NCBI RefSeq assembly: GCF_003576375.1
Contig: NZ_QWGE01000001.1
Location: forward strand, 620,001 to 684,000
Source of the DNA: Pontibacter oryzae
Lineage (GTDB): Bacteria > Bacteroidota > Bacteroidia > Cytophagales > Hymenobacteraceae
Reading direction: 5' to 3'
Length of the DNA stretch: 64,000 bases
Part shown: positions 7,633-16,945 of the stretch, in pieces
Numbering within the stretch: the stretch's first letter is position 1
How the letters are laid out: each line of letters opens with the position of its first letter
Notes under the pieces: generated by a model
Told to the model about the DNA's origin: nothing
What the model saw: only the letters and a program-made list of their open reading frames with translations
The model's database searches: none
Made by a program: the position numbers and the translations under genes

Positions 7633-8940
7633 TTACTTCTTCAGCATAGATGCCGAATTGGGCGTAGACAGCAGTTCCCCGAATACCTCCCAGCGCTTCT
7701 CGGGATTATTGGCAGTGCCGCCGTGGCGCTCCACATACTGTTGTACCAGTTCCTGGCCCAGGTTGTAATTGATAACGTAGCTGCGGTAGCGGTCTATAAA
7801 ACGGGTACGCTGCAAAGCTTTGCCCTTATCGTAGAAGTTATACTTTACCAGCCAGTCAGCGGCTTGCTCGCGTGTTATTTCGCCATTCAGGTAGCGGCGC
7901 GCGGCCTCGTTACCGGCAAAATCCAGCTTGTTTATCTTACCGAGTATATTGTAATAGCGCTCTGCCTCAGAGGCATCCAGCCCGGCTAGCGGGAAAAGCA
8001 CATCTTTCTCAAACGTTAAACGCTCCTCTGCCGGGAAGGCCACCTTTACACCATAGTTAGCGCTGCCCTCGGCTATCAGCGACTGTGGGCTAAACAAAGG
8101 GTAAACAGAATATTCTTTCCATCCTTTTTCGTTCACTAGGTGCTGCTCCAGCAGGGTATTAAACACATGGTGGCCTGGGTAACCCTCATGGCCCGCCAGG
8201 TCGATGGCACGCTGTATATAGATCGGGAAATCGGTGTTAATCTGGATCAGGCTGTAGCCGTTGCCTTGGAAATAGTTATAGCCCGACCACGGTTTATCTG
8301 TCACGAACTCCACCTTAAAGTTCTCGTTCTCCGGCAGCTCGTAATGCGCTTTGGTGCGTTTGCGAGCCTCGTTTATAGCTGCCTGAAACACAGTGTCCAG
8401 TTTGTTCTTCGGTATTTCGAACTTCGCTTGGTATGCCGACCAACGCTCCGCAACGCTTCCTTTTCCGGGTAGTTCGGCATCAATGGCGGTGAGCAACGAG
8501 TCGAAATAGGCTTGCTCATAGTGCGGTGGGTTGGCATCGTAGAGCAGCTTGGCCTCTTCATCAAACGAGAGCATTTTGCCCTGCACCATCTCAATTTTAG
8601 TGATTACGGCCAGCACTTGTTTCTGAAACATGGCCACGCGCCTTTTCTCCAACTCCGTCAGGTTTTCCAGCTCCTGTGCTTCCAGGTTTTCCTGTATCAA
8701 GCGCAGTTCAGTTAGCAGTTCCTCGGCAGGTAAGGAGTCCGCGGGCGTGCCGTTTGGTTTCCAGTCTTCGGGGCCGTAATAGGCATCCACGATATCGCTG
8801 TCGTACTGGCCCAACTTCAGGACGGTTTTAACATAGCGCTCGGCCAGTTCGTCCATTGGTAAGGCGTTTTGCTCTTTTTTATCTGTGCCCGAACAAGCCC
8901 AAAGGCTTACCGCCAGCAGCAGAAGCAATGCTTTTTTCAT
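7633..8940 (-). CDS. DUF885-family lipoprotein, putative metallopeptidase
   Basis: From the ATG at 8940 the product has 435 residues and begins with a lipoprotein signal ending LWAC (Cys16); an ATG ten codons earlier is also in frame but would spoil the signal. The central 'GHEGYPGHH' matches the HExxPGHH signature of DUF885, a family thought to be zinc-dependent peptidases. The C-terminal 'GxI..L.F..' and 'YNLGQELV' regions are consistent with the family's helical domain. It is probably anchored in a membrane and faces the periplasm or cell exterior. Substrate is unknown. It is monocistronic. Confidence 0.85.
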   Translation of the reverse strand: MKKALLLLLAVSLWACSGTDKKEQNALPMDELAERYVKTVLKLGQYDSDIVDAYYGPEDWKPNGTPADSLPAEELLTELRLIQENLEAQELENLTELEKRRVAMFQKQVLAVITKIEMVQGKMLSFDEEAKLLYDANPPHYEQAYFDSLLTAIDAELPGKGSVAERWSAYQAKFEIPKNKLDTVFQAAINEARKRTKAHYELPENENFKVEFVTDKPWSGYNYFQGNGYSLIQINTDFPIYIQRAIDLAGHEGYPGHHVFNTLLEQHLVNEKGWKEYSVYPLFSPQSLIAEGSANYGVKVAFPAEERLTFEKDVLFPLAGLDASEAERYYNILGKINKLDFAGNEAARRYLNGEITREQAADWLVKYNFYDKGKALQRTRFIDRYRSYVINYNLGQELVQQYVERHGGTANNPEKRWEVFGELLSTPNSASMLKK

Positions 8941-9146
8941 AGAATTTTGTTTTAGCAACGTATGATTCAAACACTCAAGTTAAGCTTACTTTGGCAGAGA
9001 GTAAAGTAATTTGACGCGCGTAGCCATCAGTAAGTGTAAACCTATTAGCCTGAAGCGAACGCTGCACCTGGCAAGTTTACTCATTCTTTTAAAGCATACC
9101 CAACAAGCGCCGTATAGCAGTTACGCATTATCAACAAGAATAAACT

Positions 9147-9659
9147 ATGAAAGAACTTACTGTAAAACCTGTTTTCCTTGAGCCGCATGGCAACATCTCA
9201 AACAACCAAACCCTGCCCCTGCTGGTGTATGCGCAGGTGTTTCAGGAGCAAGAAAGCTTAGCTGGCAAGTTTAAGGAAGCGTTTGCCAGCAACAACTGGC
9301 AAGGCGCATGGGTAAACGGTGTGTTTGATTACCACCACTACCATAGCAAAGCGCATGAGGTTTTGGGCGTGGCAGCGGGCACAGCTATACTTATACTTGG
9401 CGGACCTGGAGCCGAAGAGTTAGAAGTACAAGCTGGCGATATGCTGGTATTGCCGGCTAGCACGGGCCACTGCCTTAAATCAGCATCTCCGGATTTTAAA
9501 GTAGTAGGCGCCTACCCGGCAGGGCAAGAAAACTATGACATCTGCACCGAAAAAGACAATCCTGAAGAAAAGCGCAGAACCATTGCCGCGTTGGCTTTAC
9601 CTACATCTGACCCAGTGGGTGGGCCTTTGCTGCAACACTGGCAGAAGTCTGTTGGCTGA
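9147..9659 (+). CDS. Cupin-domain protein
   Basis: This 170-residue protein has cupin-type motifs: 'DYHHYHSKAHEVLGVAAG' resembles motif 1 (the G..H.H...E pattern with several His and a Glu), and 'GDMLVLPASTGHCLK' resembles motif 2 with its metal-binding His. Many homologues are annotated simply as cupins. Substrate and reaction are unknown. It lies 96 bp before the SDR gene on the same strand. Confidence 0.85.
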   Translation: MKELTVKPVFLEPHGNISNNQTLPLLVYAQVFQEQESLAGKFKEAFASNNWQGAWVNGVFDYHHYHSKAHEVLGVAAGTAILILGGPGAEELEVQAGDMLVLPASTGHCLKSASPDFKVVGAYPAGQENYDICTEKDNPEEKRRTIAALALPTSDPVGGPLLQHWQKSVG

Positions 9660-9755
9660 ACAATTGGTGGCTGCGGGCGTTTAGTTAGTAGCCCAACGGG
9701 GCTATTGCTGCCCGGAAATGGTGCAGCAGCTTGTTAGTTTTAAAATGTAAATACC

Positions 9756-10382
9756 GTGAACGTATTAATAGCAGGTGCCCATGGCACTACCGGAAAACAA
9801 ATTATTGAAATTCTAGCCCGTTCGGGGAAGCATACTTCTTATGCCATGATCCGCAAGGAGGAACAGGCCGACGAACTTAAGAAACTAGGCGCCAACCATG
9901 TTGTGATCGCCGATCTGGAAGGTGATATCAGCGAGACAGCCAAGGATATGGATGCCGTAATTTTCGCGGCTGGCTCTAAAGGCAAAAACGTAGTAGGCGT
10001 GGACCAAAAAGGTGCCGAAAAACTTGTAGATGCAGCTAAAGCCGCCGGAGTAAAGCATTATATCATGCTAAGTGCGTATGGCGTAGATAACCCGCGCGGT
10101 GAGCTGAAAGAGTACCTCGAAGCCAAAGCTAAGGCTGACCAGTACTTGCTGGATAGCGGTTTGACTTACACAATTGTGCGCCCCGGCCATTTAGGTAATG
10201 ATGCCCCAACCGGAAACGTGAAAACAGCCGAGCACTTTAGCAGCGCCGGAGAAAGCAAGATACCGCGCGCCGATGTTGCCGATGTGCTGGTACAGTCGTT
10301 GGATGTTGCAAACGTTAGGAACAAAACATTTGAACTCCTAACCGGCGACACACCAATCGCTAACGCCCTGAATCAACTTTAA
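9756..10382 (+). CDS. NAD(P)-binding atypical SDR (NmrA/YhfK-like)
   Basis: This 208-residue protein has an N-terminal Rossmann fold with 'IAGAHGTTGKQI', followed by 'VIFAAGSKGK', 'HYIMLSAYGVDNP' and 'YTIVRPGHLGN', the pattern of atypical short-chain dehydrogenases of the NAD(P)H-binding group. The catalytic Tyr-x3-Lys is not obvious, so it could be a sensor or a reductase. The start is GTG: the frame is closed by a stop a few codons upstream and no ATG is available. A strong terminator follows. Confidence 0.82.
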   Translation: MNVLIAGAHGTTGKQIIEILARSGKHTSYAMIRKEEQADELKKLGANHVVIADLEGDISETAKDMDAVIFAAGSKGKNVVGVDQKGAEKLVDAAKAAGVKHYIMLSAYGVDNPRGELKEYLEAKAKADQYLLDSGLTYTIVRPGHLGNDAPTGNVKTAEHFSSAGESKIPRADVADVLVQSLDVANVRNKTFELLTGDTPIANALNQL

Positions 10383-10386
10383 ATAA

Positions 10387-10421
10387 AAAAGCCCATCTCT
10401 TAAATCTGGAGATGGGCTTTT
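10387..10421. terminator. Bidirectional terminator between SDR and DUF3267 gene
   Basis: AAAAGCCCATCTC and GAGATGGGCTTTT flank a 9-nt loop between two convergent genes. A-rich and T-rich arms make it functional in both directions. Confidence 0.85.
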
Positions 10422-10422
10422 A

Positions 10423-11013
10423 TCATACTTGTGTTATTGAGTAAACAATGCATCCCATCTTATCCGGGTGGTCTTGCACCAGATCTGTGGCTTTGCTGTG
10501 CCGCAGCATGTAGAGCATCAGTAAATCGCCGGAGGCAGCGAGCGTGAAAAGCAACCCGAATAGAAAGAGCAGCAGTTGGCCGGTTATCATTCCTACCAAA
10601 GCGGGTAGCACGCCCATTACCAGCCCAGGCATCAGGCCACCCAAAACGTAAGGCCGCAATGGCAGCATTTCGCGGCAATGGCAATATGGCGTGAGGTAGC
10701 GCCAATGCACCCCATAACGTATCGATTTTAGGCCATTTCTGCAGAACACTGCCCAAGTGAGTCCGTGCAGCAGTTCATGCACAACAGCACCAAGTATAAA
10801 CACCAGCAACATCAGAAACGGATAAAACAAGGTGCGTGCGCCATGCTCCAGCACAAAACCCTCCATAGCTGCAAAACTAAGCTGGCCGGGCCAAAGCAGA
10901 ATATAGGGCACCAGGTACAGAACCAGGATGGGCAACACAAACACCAGCGCCTGCCGGTTGGCTTCCGCTGCCGTAAGCGTCAGCTCGGTTTGCCTGTATT
11001 GTCCTTTTTGCAT
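10423..11013 (-). CDS. DUF3267 putative zincin membrane peptidase
   Basis: This 196-residue integral membrane protein has about four to five hydrophobic segments and the HExxH-type motif 'VVHELLHGLTW', as in the DUF3267 'putative zincin peptidase' family. A later 'LGGLMPGLVMGV' segment would be in the membrane. Substrate is unknown. It starts 5 bp after the stop of the HAD phosphatase gene and is almost certainly cotranscribed with it. Confidence 0.8.
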   Translation of the reverse strand: MQKGQYRQTELTLTAAEANRQALVFVLPILVLYLVPYILLWPGQLSFAAMEGFVLEHGARTLFYPFLMLLVFILGAVVHELLHGLTWAVFCRNGLKSIRYGVHWRYLTPYCHCREMLPLRPYVLGGLMPGLVMGVLPALVGMITGQLLLFLFGLLFTLAASGDLLMLYMLRHSKATDLVQDHPDKMGCIVYSITQV

Positions 11014-11018
11014 AGCTT

Positions 11019-11666
11019 TTATACTTCGGCCTTTACCAACTGCTGCAGGTCTGAAAGGCTGCTGATGCGCGGCACCTCGGCCTGTACTTCGCCAAAACCA
11101 TAGCTGGCAAGTATAAATGGCACCTGTGCTCCCTGGCTGGCATCGTAGTCGCCTTGGGTATCGCCGATGTAAACGGGGTTCTGCAGGTTATTGCGCTGCA
11201 CCACGGCACGTATGTTCTCGCTCTTTGGCAGGCTTTGGTCGCCGTAACAGGCAATGTCGGTAAAGTATGGCTGCAGGCTATAGTACTGCAGGAAAGCCTC
11301 TATGTAGCCGCTCTGGCAGTTGCTCACGATAAACAATTTATACTTGTGCTGCAGGCTCTCCAGTGTTTCCTTTAAGGCTGGGTAAAGCTCGCCACCTTTA
11401 TGGTGCAAGTACTCTAGTTCCATTTTAGCGGCGGTTTGCTGCAGTTCGCGGCGCTTTTCCGCACTGATGCCCGGAAAAAGCTTTTCGTAAATGGCATCAT
11501 AGGCCATGCCCGCAATACCGCGAATATCCTCACGGGTCAGAGTAGTATCTACAAAATCGAACTGCGCGATGGCGGCATTCCAGGCATCGGCAATCGTTTG
11601 GGTAGAGTCCCAAAGGGTGCCATCCAAGTCAAAAATCAGTCCGTCGTAGGTGGTTGTATCGATCAT
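11019..11666 (-). CDS. HAD-family phosphatase (phosphoglycolate phosphatase-like)
   Basis: From the ATG at 11666 the protein has 215 residues and shows the four HAD motifs: 'IFDLDGTLWDS' (nucleophile and acid/base Asp), 'FIVSNCQSG' (motif II Ser), the Lys in 'SLPKSENI' (motif III) and 'YIGDTQGDYDAS' (motif IV acidic pair). The alpha-helical cap between motifs I and II is of the Gph/PGMB type. It probably dephosphorylates a small phosphorylated metabolite. The first gene of a two-gene unit with the DUF3267 protein. Confidence 0.9.
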   Translation of the reverse strand: MIDTTTYDGLIFDLDGTLWDSTQTIADAWNAAIAQFDFVDTTLTREDIRGIAGMAYDAIYEKLFPGISAEKRRELQQTAAKMELEYLHHKGGELYPALKETLESLQHKYKLFIVSNCQSGYIEAFLQYYSLQPYFTDIACYGDQSLPKSENIRAVVQRNNLQNPVYIGDTQGDYDASQGAQVPFILASYGFGEVQAEVPRISSLSDLQQLVKAEV

Positions 11667-11896
11667 AGGTAAAGTCTCTAAAATGTAGAGCCACAGCAAA
11701 GTATGCAGCCCTTTTGGCTAGGCATTCTGTCAAAAGTATACTTTCCCAACACGCCACGCAAAAATAAGTTTAAACACTGGTACAGCCATCCTCTTTGTTG
11801 CATCAGCAGAGGAAATTAGTTTATAATTTGAGTGAGCAGATCATACTTCATTTTGAAAGCTATAATTCATAAAAGTACGGGTTAAGTTAAAAATCC

Positions 11897-11904
11897 TATA
11901 TTTG
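11897..11904 (+). promoter_or_regulatory. Candidate Bacteroidota -7 box (TATATTTG)
   Basis: TATATTTG matches the TAnnTTTG -7 consensus of this phylum and lies 14 bp before the ABC transporter ATG. No good TTTG -33 element is present at 19-21 bp spacing. If used, the leader would be very short or translation would begin at a GTG further in. Confidence 0.4.
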
Positions 11905-11917
11905 TTAAAGCTGATAT

Positions 11918-12847
11918 ATGTTTATCAGCAGCAACTTAAGTCTTAAAGGTGTGTCAGTTATACTTGAAATAGACAAGCTTAGCAAGCGCTATGGTAGCAT
12001 TCAGGCCGTAGACAGGCTCTCGCTGCAGATAGAAGAAGGAAGTATCTACGGATTGCTCGGGCCAAACGGCAGCGGCAAAACAACCACGTTAGGGATGGTA
12101 CTGGATGTGATACGGCCTAGCTCCGGCAGTTTTTCGTGGTTTGGCCAGCCCGTTTCGCGCAGCACCAAGCACCGCCTGGGCGCGCTCCTCGAAACGCCAA
12201 ACTTCTACCCTTACCTCACTGCACAGCGCAACCTCGAAATCACCGCTGACATTAAAGGTGCAGACAAAAAGCAAATCGCCCATGTTTTGCACACTGTTGG
12301 GCTGTCTCATCGCACGCATACTACCTTCAAAGGCTTTTCGCTGGGAATGAAACAGCGCCTGGCCTTGGCCGCTGCCCTGCTTAACAACCCCGAGGTGCTG
12401 GTGTTGGATGAGCCAACCAATGGCCTGGACCCCGAAGGCATCGCTGAAGTGCGCGAACTCATACTTAGGATCGCCGCCGAGGGCAAAACCATCATACTTG
12501 CCAGCCACCTGCTGGATGAGGTGGAGAAAGTATGCACACACGTGGCGGTGCTGCAAAAAGGCGTGTTGCGTGCCGAAGGCCCAGTAAGCACAATCCTTTC
12601 GGCAAAAGACCAGCTCATTATCAGTGCTGAGAATACAGTAAGGCTGCTGGAGGTACTAAAGCAACTGCCTTTTGTAGAAAGCTACCAACCTGAGCGCGAC
12701 CTGGTTCACCTTACACTACAGGAAGGTTACGGTGCAGCCGAGGTTAACAAAGCTATGTTTGAGGCCGGGGTGGTACTGCAACAGCTCACGCTGCGCCGCA
12801 AGAGCCTGGAGGCTCAGTTTCTTGAAATTATTAAACAGCAAGCCTAA
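11918..12847 (+). CDS. ABC transporter ATP-binding protein
   Basis: This 309-residue ATPase has Walker A 'GPNGSGKTT', signature 'FSLGMKQRLALAAALL', Walker B 'VLVLDEPTNGLDPEG' and H-loop 'ASHLLDEV'. The C-terminal 80 residues are the extra domain usual in the BcrA/NatA/CcmA-type family that pairs with ABC-2 permeases. The ATG at 11918 adds about 14 residues before 'ILEIDKLSKRYGS', so an internal GTG is an alternative start. Its stop overlaps the start of the permease gene by one base. The cargo is unknown. Confidence 0.92.
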   Translation: MFISSNLSLKGVSVILEIDKLSKRYGSIQAVDRLSLQIEEGSIYGLLGPNGSGKTTTLGMVLDVIRPSSGSFSWFGQPVSRSTKHRLGALLETPNFYPYLTAQRNLEITADIKGADKKQIAHVLHTVGLSHRTHTTFKGFSLGMKQRLALAAALLNNPEVLVLDEPTNGLDPEGIAEVRELILRIAAEGKTIILASHLLDEVEKVCTHVAVLQKGVLRAEGPVSTILSAKDQLIISAENTVRLLEVLKQLPFVESYQPERDLVHLTLQEGYGAAEVNKAMFEAGVVLQQLTLRRKSLEAQFLEIIKQQA

Positions 12848-13617
12848 TGAACCTACTCCGCATAGAACTGCACAAAATACTGCCTTACCGCACGGTTTGG
12901 GTTATACTTGCCATTTACGTGGCCCTCATGCTGCTTATACTTTTTGCCAGCAGCAATGTATCCATCAACGGGCAAGAGCTGGGCAGCCAAATGTATAACC
13001 TGCCGCAGTTTTGGCAAACGCTCACGTATATAGCCAGTTTCTTTAACTTACTTTTTGGTATTTTGATGATTGTGCTGGTATCGGATGAGTATAGCTTCCG
13101 GACGCTGAGGCAGCAGGTTATTGATGGCTTATCGCGTATGGATCTGGTACTGGCGAAGTTCTACGTAGCCTTGGGCCTGGGCGTGCTTGCCACAATTTTT
13201 GTACTTGTGCTGGGTTTATACTTTGGGCTGGTGCATGGGCAAAACCATGCGTCGGATGCTATTTTTGGCAAGATCGACCACCTGTCTTATTACTTCTTGC
13301 AGGCAGTGGGTTATATGTCGCTGGCTATGCTGTTTGGCTTTATTATCCGGAAAAGCGGTTTGGCTATTATTGCTTTCATCGCGTACGCGCAGGTAGTGGA
13401 GCCGCTCATACATTTCCGCCTGCCCGATAACTTGGACAAGTATATGCCTATAAAAGTGCTAAAAACCCTTACACCCATGCCGGCGCAGGATGTACTGGAC
13501 CAGATGACTACCCCCACCGAGCTCCTGTCTTTGCCATGGGCGGCAGTGCTTGCAGCAGGCTACATTGCTCTTTTCTGGGCGATGAGTTTTTATACTTTGA
13601 AGTTAAGAGATTTGTAA
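12847..13617 (+). CDS. ABC-2 type transporter permease
   Basis: This 256-residue protein has six predicted membrane helices in the ABC-2 arrangement. 'RIELHKILPYRTVWVI' starts the first helix, and 'SDEYSFRTLRQQVIDGLSR' after the second is the typical coupling-helix region. Its start codon shares one base with the stop of the ATPase gene, indicating translational coupling. It forms the membrane half of an exporter of unknown substrate. Confidence 0.88.
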   Translation: MNLLRIELHKILPYRTVWVILAIYVALMLLILFASSNVSINGQELGSQMYNLPQFWQTLTYIASFFNLLFGILMIVLVSDEYSFRTLRQQVIDGLSRMDLVLAKFYVALGLGVLATIFVLVLGLYFGLVHGQNHASDAIFGKIDHLSYYFLQAVGYMSLAMLFGFIIRKSGLAIIAFIAYAQVVEPLIHFRLPDNLDKYMPIKVLKTLTPMPAQDVLDQMTTPTELLSLPWAAVLAAGYIALFWAMSFYTLKLRDL

Positions 13618-13632
13618 AAAAGCAGGCTGCTA

Positions 13633-14316
13633 CTACAATGAGTTAAAGTAGTTCACGATAGCTACCAGCTGATGCGGCTTTTCATAAGCAAGGCGTTTAT
13701 CTTTCACATACTTCTTAACCTGCTTTCCTTTTTTTCCAAACACTTGGTACAGGTCTTTACGCACGTTTCGGAGCGTGATGATTTCGCCGTCTGGCAGCAA
13801 TAGGTAATAAAGTGGCTTTATGTGGTTTATCCATTCGCTGCCAGGCACATAGCTATCCGGGTCGTACAGGAAGCCCTGCGCTGAGTAAGCTGATAGGTTT
13901 TCGGGCTCTGTGTGGATATAGTTTTCGCGCATGATCAATACCACTCCACCTTGGTTAAGCTGCTCAAAAAACGTTGGCTTCTTAAAATCCGAGTAATCAC
14001 GGTCCATGTCCCACATCAGCGACCGAAATGTTGTAGACTTGCCGCTAGGCTGCTCTTGCACAATAAAGTATTTCACATTCACCGGCGAGAAAGCACTCAG
14101 CGTGCCGTCCTCGTTCTGAATGTTGATAATTTCCTGCGTATGGTGATAGGTGACAGGGCCGTAAATGGTGTCGCCAGACGTTAGCACGATTTTACCCATC
14201 GGCCACTCCTGTATATCAACCGCAGGCCGATACTGCGCCTGCCCGATTAGTGGCACCACTACTAGGAAAAGTATCAGACAAACTATAAACGGGATTGTAT
14301 AATTATCATTTTTCAT
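13633..14316 (-). CDS. Secreted protein of unknown function
   Basis: From the ATG at 14316 the product has about 227 residues with a signal peptide (hydrophobic FIVCLILFLVVVPLIG, cleavage near QAQY). The mature part includes 'KIVLTSGDTIYGPVTY', 'GTLSAFSPVNVKYFIVQE' and 'LLPDGEIITLRNVRKDLYQVFG', a beta-rich pattern. Such proteins are frequent in Bacteroidota and carry no assigned function. It is convergent with the ABC permease (gap 15 bp) and stands alone. Confidence 0.7.
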   Translation of the reverse strand: MKNDNYTIPFIVCLILFLVVVPLIGQAQYRPAVDIQEWPMGKIVLTSGDTIYGPVTYHHTQEIINIQNEDGTLSAFSPVNVKYFIVQEQPSGKSTTFRSLMWDMDRDYSDFKKPTFFEQLNQGGVVLIMRENYIHTEPENLSAYSAQGFLYDPDSYVPGSEWINHIKPLYYLLLPDGEIITLRNVRKDLYQVFGKKGKQVKKYVKDKRLAYEKPHQLVAIVNYFNSL

Positions 14317-14462
14317 AAGTCTAAGAAGCTGTATTTCACACAAATCAACATTATCTTCAGGCTACTTCTTAGCCTGATTCACCAATTATATGCCTCTATA
14401 CTTTTGTATGATTTTCAGCGACAAAAGTTGCTCGCTTGCCTTAGCTTATTCCCATTGCAACT

Positions 14463-14503
14463 AAAAAAACCTGCACAAGTTGGCAAATTACCACTCATGC
14501 AGG
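14463..14503 (-). terminator. Terminator of ribBA
   Basis: On the minus strand an imperfect stem (CCTGCA...GTGG against CCAACTTGTGCAGG with wobble pairs) is followed by seven T. It lies about 30 bp beyond the ribBA stop. Confidence 0.7.
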
Positions 14504-14533
14504 CTCTTAAAACAATTTTTATACTTATTATTT

Positions 14534-15778
14534 TTATTTGTTGATTTTCAAATCTTTAAGTATATCGTGCCCTAACTTATCTCGCTTGGTTGTCAGGTAT
14601 TTTTGGTTATGCTCGTTAGGAGTAACCTCTATTGGCACACGCTCTACAACCTGCAGCCCGTAGCCCTGCAAACCAGTGCGCTTACGTGGGTTGTTAGAGA
14701 TCAGGCGCATTTTAGTAATGCCAAGGTCACGCAGAATCTGGGCACCCACACCGTAATCACGCTCATCCATACCAAAGCCGAGCTCCAGGTTAGCTTCTAC
14801 CGTATCAAGGCCCTGCTCCTGTAGCTTGTATGCCTTCAGTTTGTTGATCAAACCAATGCCGCGGCCCTCCTGGTTCATGTATACCACCACGCCCTTGCCT
14901 TCTTTCTCTACCATGCGCATGGCCTCGTGCAGCTGAGGGCCGCAGTCGCAACGGCAGGAACCGAAGATATCGCCGGTTACGCAGGAAGAGTGCACGCGTA
15001 CTAAAACTTCTTCACCTTCCTCCCACGTGCCTTTTACAAGCGCAAGATGTTTGGCTCCGTTGCTGCGTTGGGTAAATGCATACAAGTCAAACACGCCATA
15101 GTCGGTTGGCAATTGTATTACAATCTCACGCTCTATCAAGCTTTCTTCGCGCAAGCGGTAGGCAATCAGGTCTTTAACGGAGATCAGCTTCAGGTCGAAA
15201 CGCTCGGCTACTTTTATCAGATCTGGCAGGCGGGCCATGGTTCCGTCTTCGTTCAGGATCTCCACCAGTACACCAGCCGGCGACAGGCCTGCCAGGCGGG
15301 CCAGGTCTACGGCAGCCTCTGTATGGCCAGCGCGGCGCAGCACGCCTTCTTTCTTAGCTTTAAGCGGGAAAATATGCCCTGGCTTGCCCAGAGAATGCGG
15401 GTCGGTGTTAGGGTCAACCAGTGCCTGAATCGTTTTAGAACGGTCCGAAGCCGAGATCCCAGTTGTGCAGCCGTGGCCAATCAGGTCAACGGATACGGTA
15501 AACGGCGTGGCATGCAAAGCCGTGTTCTTGCCTACCATCAGTTCTAAGCCAAGTTGCTCGCAACGCTCCTCTGTGAGCGGCGCGCAAATAAGGCCACGCC
15601 CGTGGGTAGCCATGAAGTTTACTATCTCCGGTGTGATTTTCTCGGCCGCGCATATAAAGTCCCCTTCATTCTCGCGGTCATCGTCATCCACCACAATTAT
15701 TACCTTGCCTTGGCGAATATCTTCAATGGCAGCCTCGATGCTATCAAGGCTTATCAACTCATTTGGATTATTTTCCAT
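14534..15778 (-). CDS. ribBA: Bifunctional DHBP synthase / GTP cyclohydrolase II
   Basis: This 414-residue protein fuses the two entry enzymes of riboflavin synthesis. Residues 1-205 are the 3,4-dihydroxy-2-butanone-4-phosphate synthase, with the acidic loop '[10 protein letters not shown]', 'THGRGLIC' and the '[12 protein letters not shown]' metal-binding region. Residues 210-414 are GTP cyclohydrolase II, with the zinc cysteines in '[16 protein letters not shown]' and 'NQEGRGIGL'. All key residues of both halves are visible, so both activities are expected. No FMN riboswitch-like structure was seen in the 230-bp upstream gap. Confidence 0.96.
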   Translation of the reverse strand: MENNPNELISLDSIEAAIEDIRQGKVIIVVDDDDRENEGDFICAAEKITPEIVNFMATHGRGLICAPLTEERCEQLGLELMVGKNTALHATPFTVSVDLIGHGCTTGISASDRSKTIQALVDPNTDPHSLGKPGHIFPLKAKKEGVLRRAGHTEAAVDLARLAGLSPAGVLVEILNEDGTMARLPDLIKVAERFDLKLISVKDLIAYRLREESLIEREIVIQLPTDYGVFDLYAFTQRSNGAKHLALVKGTWEEGEEVLVRVHSSCVTGDIFGSCRCDCGPQLHEAMRMVEKEGKGVVVYMNQEGRGIGLINKLKAYKLQEQGLDTVEANLELGFGMDERDYGVGAQILRDLGITKMRLISNNPRKRTGLQGYGLQVVERVPIEVTPNEHNQKYLTTKRDKLGHDILKDLKINK

Positions 15779-15929
15779 GTATTGTGTATATCAAAAGGCA
15801 ACTCCTGTTAACTGTCTAATTTATAAAAAAACAGAAGCTTTTTACCTCTTTACCAAAACTACAAAAACAGCCACATTGTTCATTTAAGGCAAAGGCCTCT
15901 CTTACTGATTATGAACTTTAAGCACCAAG

Positions 15930-15937
15930 CAAAGGTA
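15930..15937 (-). promoter_or_regulatory. Candidate -7 box for ribBA (TACCTTTG)
   Basis: On the minus strand TACCTTTG matches TAnnTTTG and would give a leader of roughly 145 nt before ribBA. The -33 element is weak. Confidence 0.35.
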
Positions 15938-16011
15938 GAAAATAGCCTTCTATTAATGAAACATTATCTATTTTCACCTCTTCGTCTTTGTAATGCCTAA
16001 AACCAACCGTA

Positions 16012-16944
16012 GTGAAGTGTTCCGTTATAGTAGCTTGTTATAATAACCCAGATCTCATATTGGAAACGCTAGATTCTATCCAGAAACAGACATACCAAAA
16101 TTGGGAGCTGGTATTGGTAGAGGACTGCTCCACAGATAACACTTTAGAGGTACTAAGACGGTTTGTAGCCCAGCATAATTTAGCAGATAGGTGTAAGCTT
16201 ATAGCCTTACCTCAAAACCATGGAGTTAGCTTTGCAAAAGGTACCGGAGTTCAGCATAGTAGTGGAGAAATTATTGTGATCTGCGACCATGATGATGCGT
16301 TGGCCCCAAATGCTCTGGCGGAAATAGTGAAAGCCCACCAGGCTTACCCAAAAGCTAGTATTGTATACACTCAGCGGTATAACTGTGACTACCAACTGCG
16401 CCCGCTGGAGATTGCAGCCTGTAGCCAAGTAGTATATTCAGATATCCTGGAAGATCAAATTAGCCACCTGCTCACCTATAAGCGTAGTTGCTATAACCAA
16501 ACCTCAGGCTATGATCCGTTTTTCAAACTTGCCGATGACAGAGACATCATATATAAACTCGAGGAGGTAGGCGAGGTTATATTTTTAGAGAAGCCGCTAT
16601 ACTACTTCCGGATTAGTGACAGAGGTATATCGCAGGGTTATGAAGGCTTTAATAATTCGAGAGATGAAAAACTGATTGCCGCACTAAACGCAGTTACGCG
16701 CCGCAACGCTTCGAGAGTTAAACAAATTACACATAAAGCGTTTTCACAGTTTCTTGCAGAACATTATCTGCTGCAAGCTGAAGGGTATATTTTGATGGAA
16801 AAGCCACTATCACTGTCTTTCCTAATTTCTCTTCTGAAATCCTTTTATTATAATCCTTTATCCAACCTAACACGCAAACTAAAAGCGCTCTTGCTCATTA
16901 CCAGAATTAAAAGATCGCTAGTAGGTATACTTTCTCGAAAGTAA
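16012..16944 (+). CDS. Family 2 glycosyltransferase (orphan)
   Basis: This 310-residue GT-A enzyme begins with 'CSVIVACYNNPDLILETLDSI' split around the nucleotide-binding strand. It then has 'LVLVEDCSTDNTLEVL' and the DxD-type metal motif in 'VICDHDDALAPNAL'. GT2 enzymes transfer sugars from nucleotide sugars; donor and acceptor are unknown. The start is GTG because a stop lies seven codons upstream and no in-frame ATG exists. It stands alone between ribBA and dnaG, away from the main polysaccharide cluster, and its sequence is more AT-rich than its neighbours. Confidence 0.85.
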   Translation: MKCSVIVACYNNPDLILETLDSIQKQTYQNWELVLVEDCSTDNTLEVLRRFVAQHNLADRCKLIALPQNHGVSFAKGTGVQHSSGEIIVICDHDDALAPNALAEIVKAHQAYPKASIVYTQRYNCDYQLRPLEIAACSQVVYSDILEDQISHLLTYKRSCYNQTSGYDPFFKLADDRDIIYKLEEVGEVIFLEKPLYYFRISDRGISQGYEGFNNSRDEKLIAALNAVTRRNASRVKQITHKAFSQFLAEHYLLQAEGYILMEKPLSLSFLISLLKSFYYNPLSNLTRKLKALLLITRIKRSLVGILSRK

Positions 16945-16945
16945 C

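Noticed and set aside
15779..16011. FMN riboswitch upstream of ribBA
   Set aside because: None of the conserved FMN-aptamer blocks was found on the minus strand in this gap.
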